From TMED27 sp963922705 (GTDB lineage: Bacteria > Pseudomonadota > Alphaproteobacteria > Micavibrionales > Micavibrionaceae), in NCBI GenBank assembly GCA_963922705.1, contig CAWUJS010000114.1, positions 1 through 5,045 of the forward strand: 5,045 nt of DNA, read 5' to 3'. A model generated the notes under the pieces. It saw nothing but the letters and a program-made list of their open reading frames with translations, had not been told where the DNA came from and made no database searches. Shown one piece after another: positions 5,036-5,045 of the stretch (positions are counted from its first letter, which is position 1; each line of letters opens with the position of its first letter). The position numbers and the translations under genes were made by a program.

Positions 5036-5045
5036 GTCATTGCGA
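5036..5045. repeat. Start of a further GTCATTGCGA repeat, cut by the window end
   Basis: The last ten bases, GTCATTGCGA, repeat the terminus of the element at 4959-5020 after a 15-base spacer. This suggests a tandem cluster of these repeats continuing beyond the window. Confidence 0.5.

Overview
The window looks like an ordinary chromosomal stretch of an alphaproteobacterium of moderate, rather AT-leaning base composition. The evidence is the protein families (an ExoD-family membrane protein translationally coupled to a DsbB, a GT9 heptosyltransferase-like enzyme, an HNH endonuclease of a type common in Alphaproteobacteria) and the interspersed palindromic repeats with GTCATCCC...GGGATGAC and GTCATTGCGA...TCGCAATGAC ends. 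I cannot name the genus. There is no sign of a plasmid, phage or large defence system.

Layout, left to right. Positions 1-162 hold a two-hairpin palindromic repeat. A glycosyltransferase family 9 gene (163-1101, minus) follows, probably acting on the lipopolysaccharide core. Upstream of it, on the same strand, is a tRNA-Leu(CAA) with an encoded CCA end (1207-1290). Divergent from the tRNA is a two-gene plus-strand operon, an ExoD-family membrane protein (1419-2069) and dsbB (2066-2608), overlapping by ATGA.

The right half reads mostly on the minus strand. From right to left it has an HNH endonuclease with a GTG start (3904-4482), a three-hairpin palindromic repeat (3772-3892), and a 117-residue membrane protein of unknown function (3330-3683) with its own terminator (3278-3305). 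After a gap come two small genes facing dsbB: a 67-residue soluble orphan (2776-2979) and a 40-residue single-pass protein (2577-2699) that overlaps the end of dsbB. The 40-residue protein resembles the first 40 residues of the 117-residue protein, so the two look like distant relatives. This was the most interesting thing I found.

The right end (4483-5045) contains no convincing gene. It carries an inverted copy of the repeat from the left end and several GTCATTGCGA-type repeats. Several products concern the cell envelope (core glycosyltransferase, ExoD, DsbB, small membrane proteins), but only exoD-dsbB are clearly co-expressed. No striking new multi-gene system is evident.
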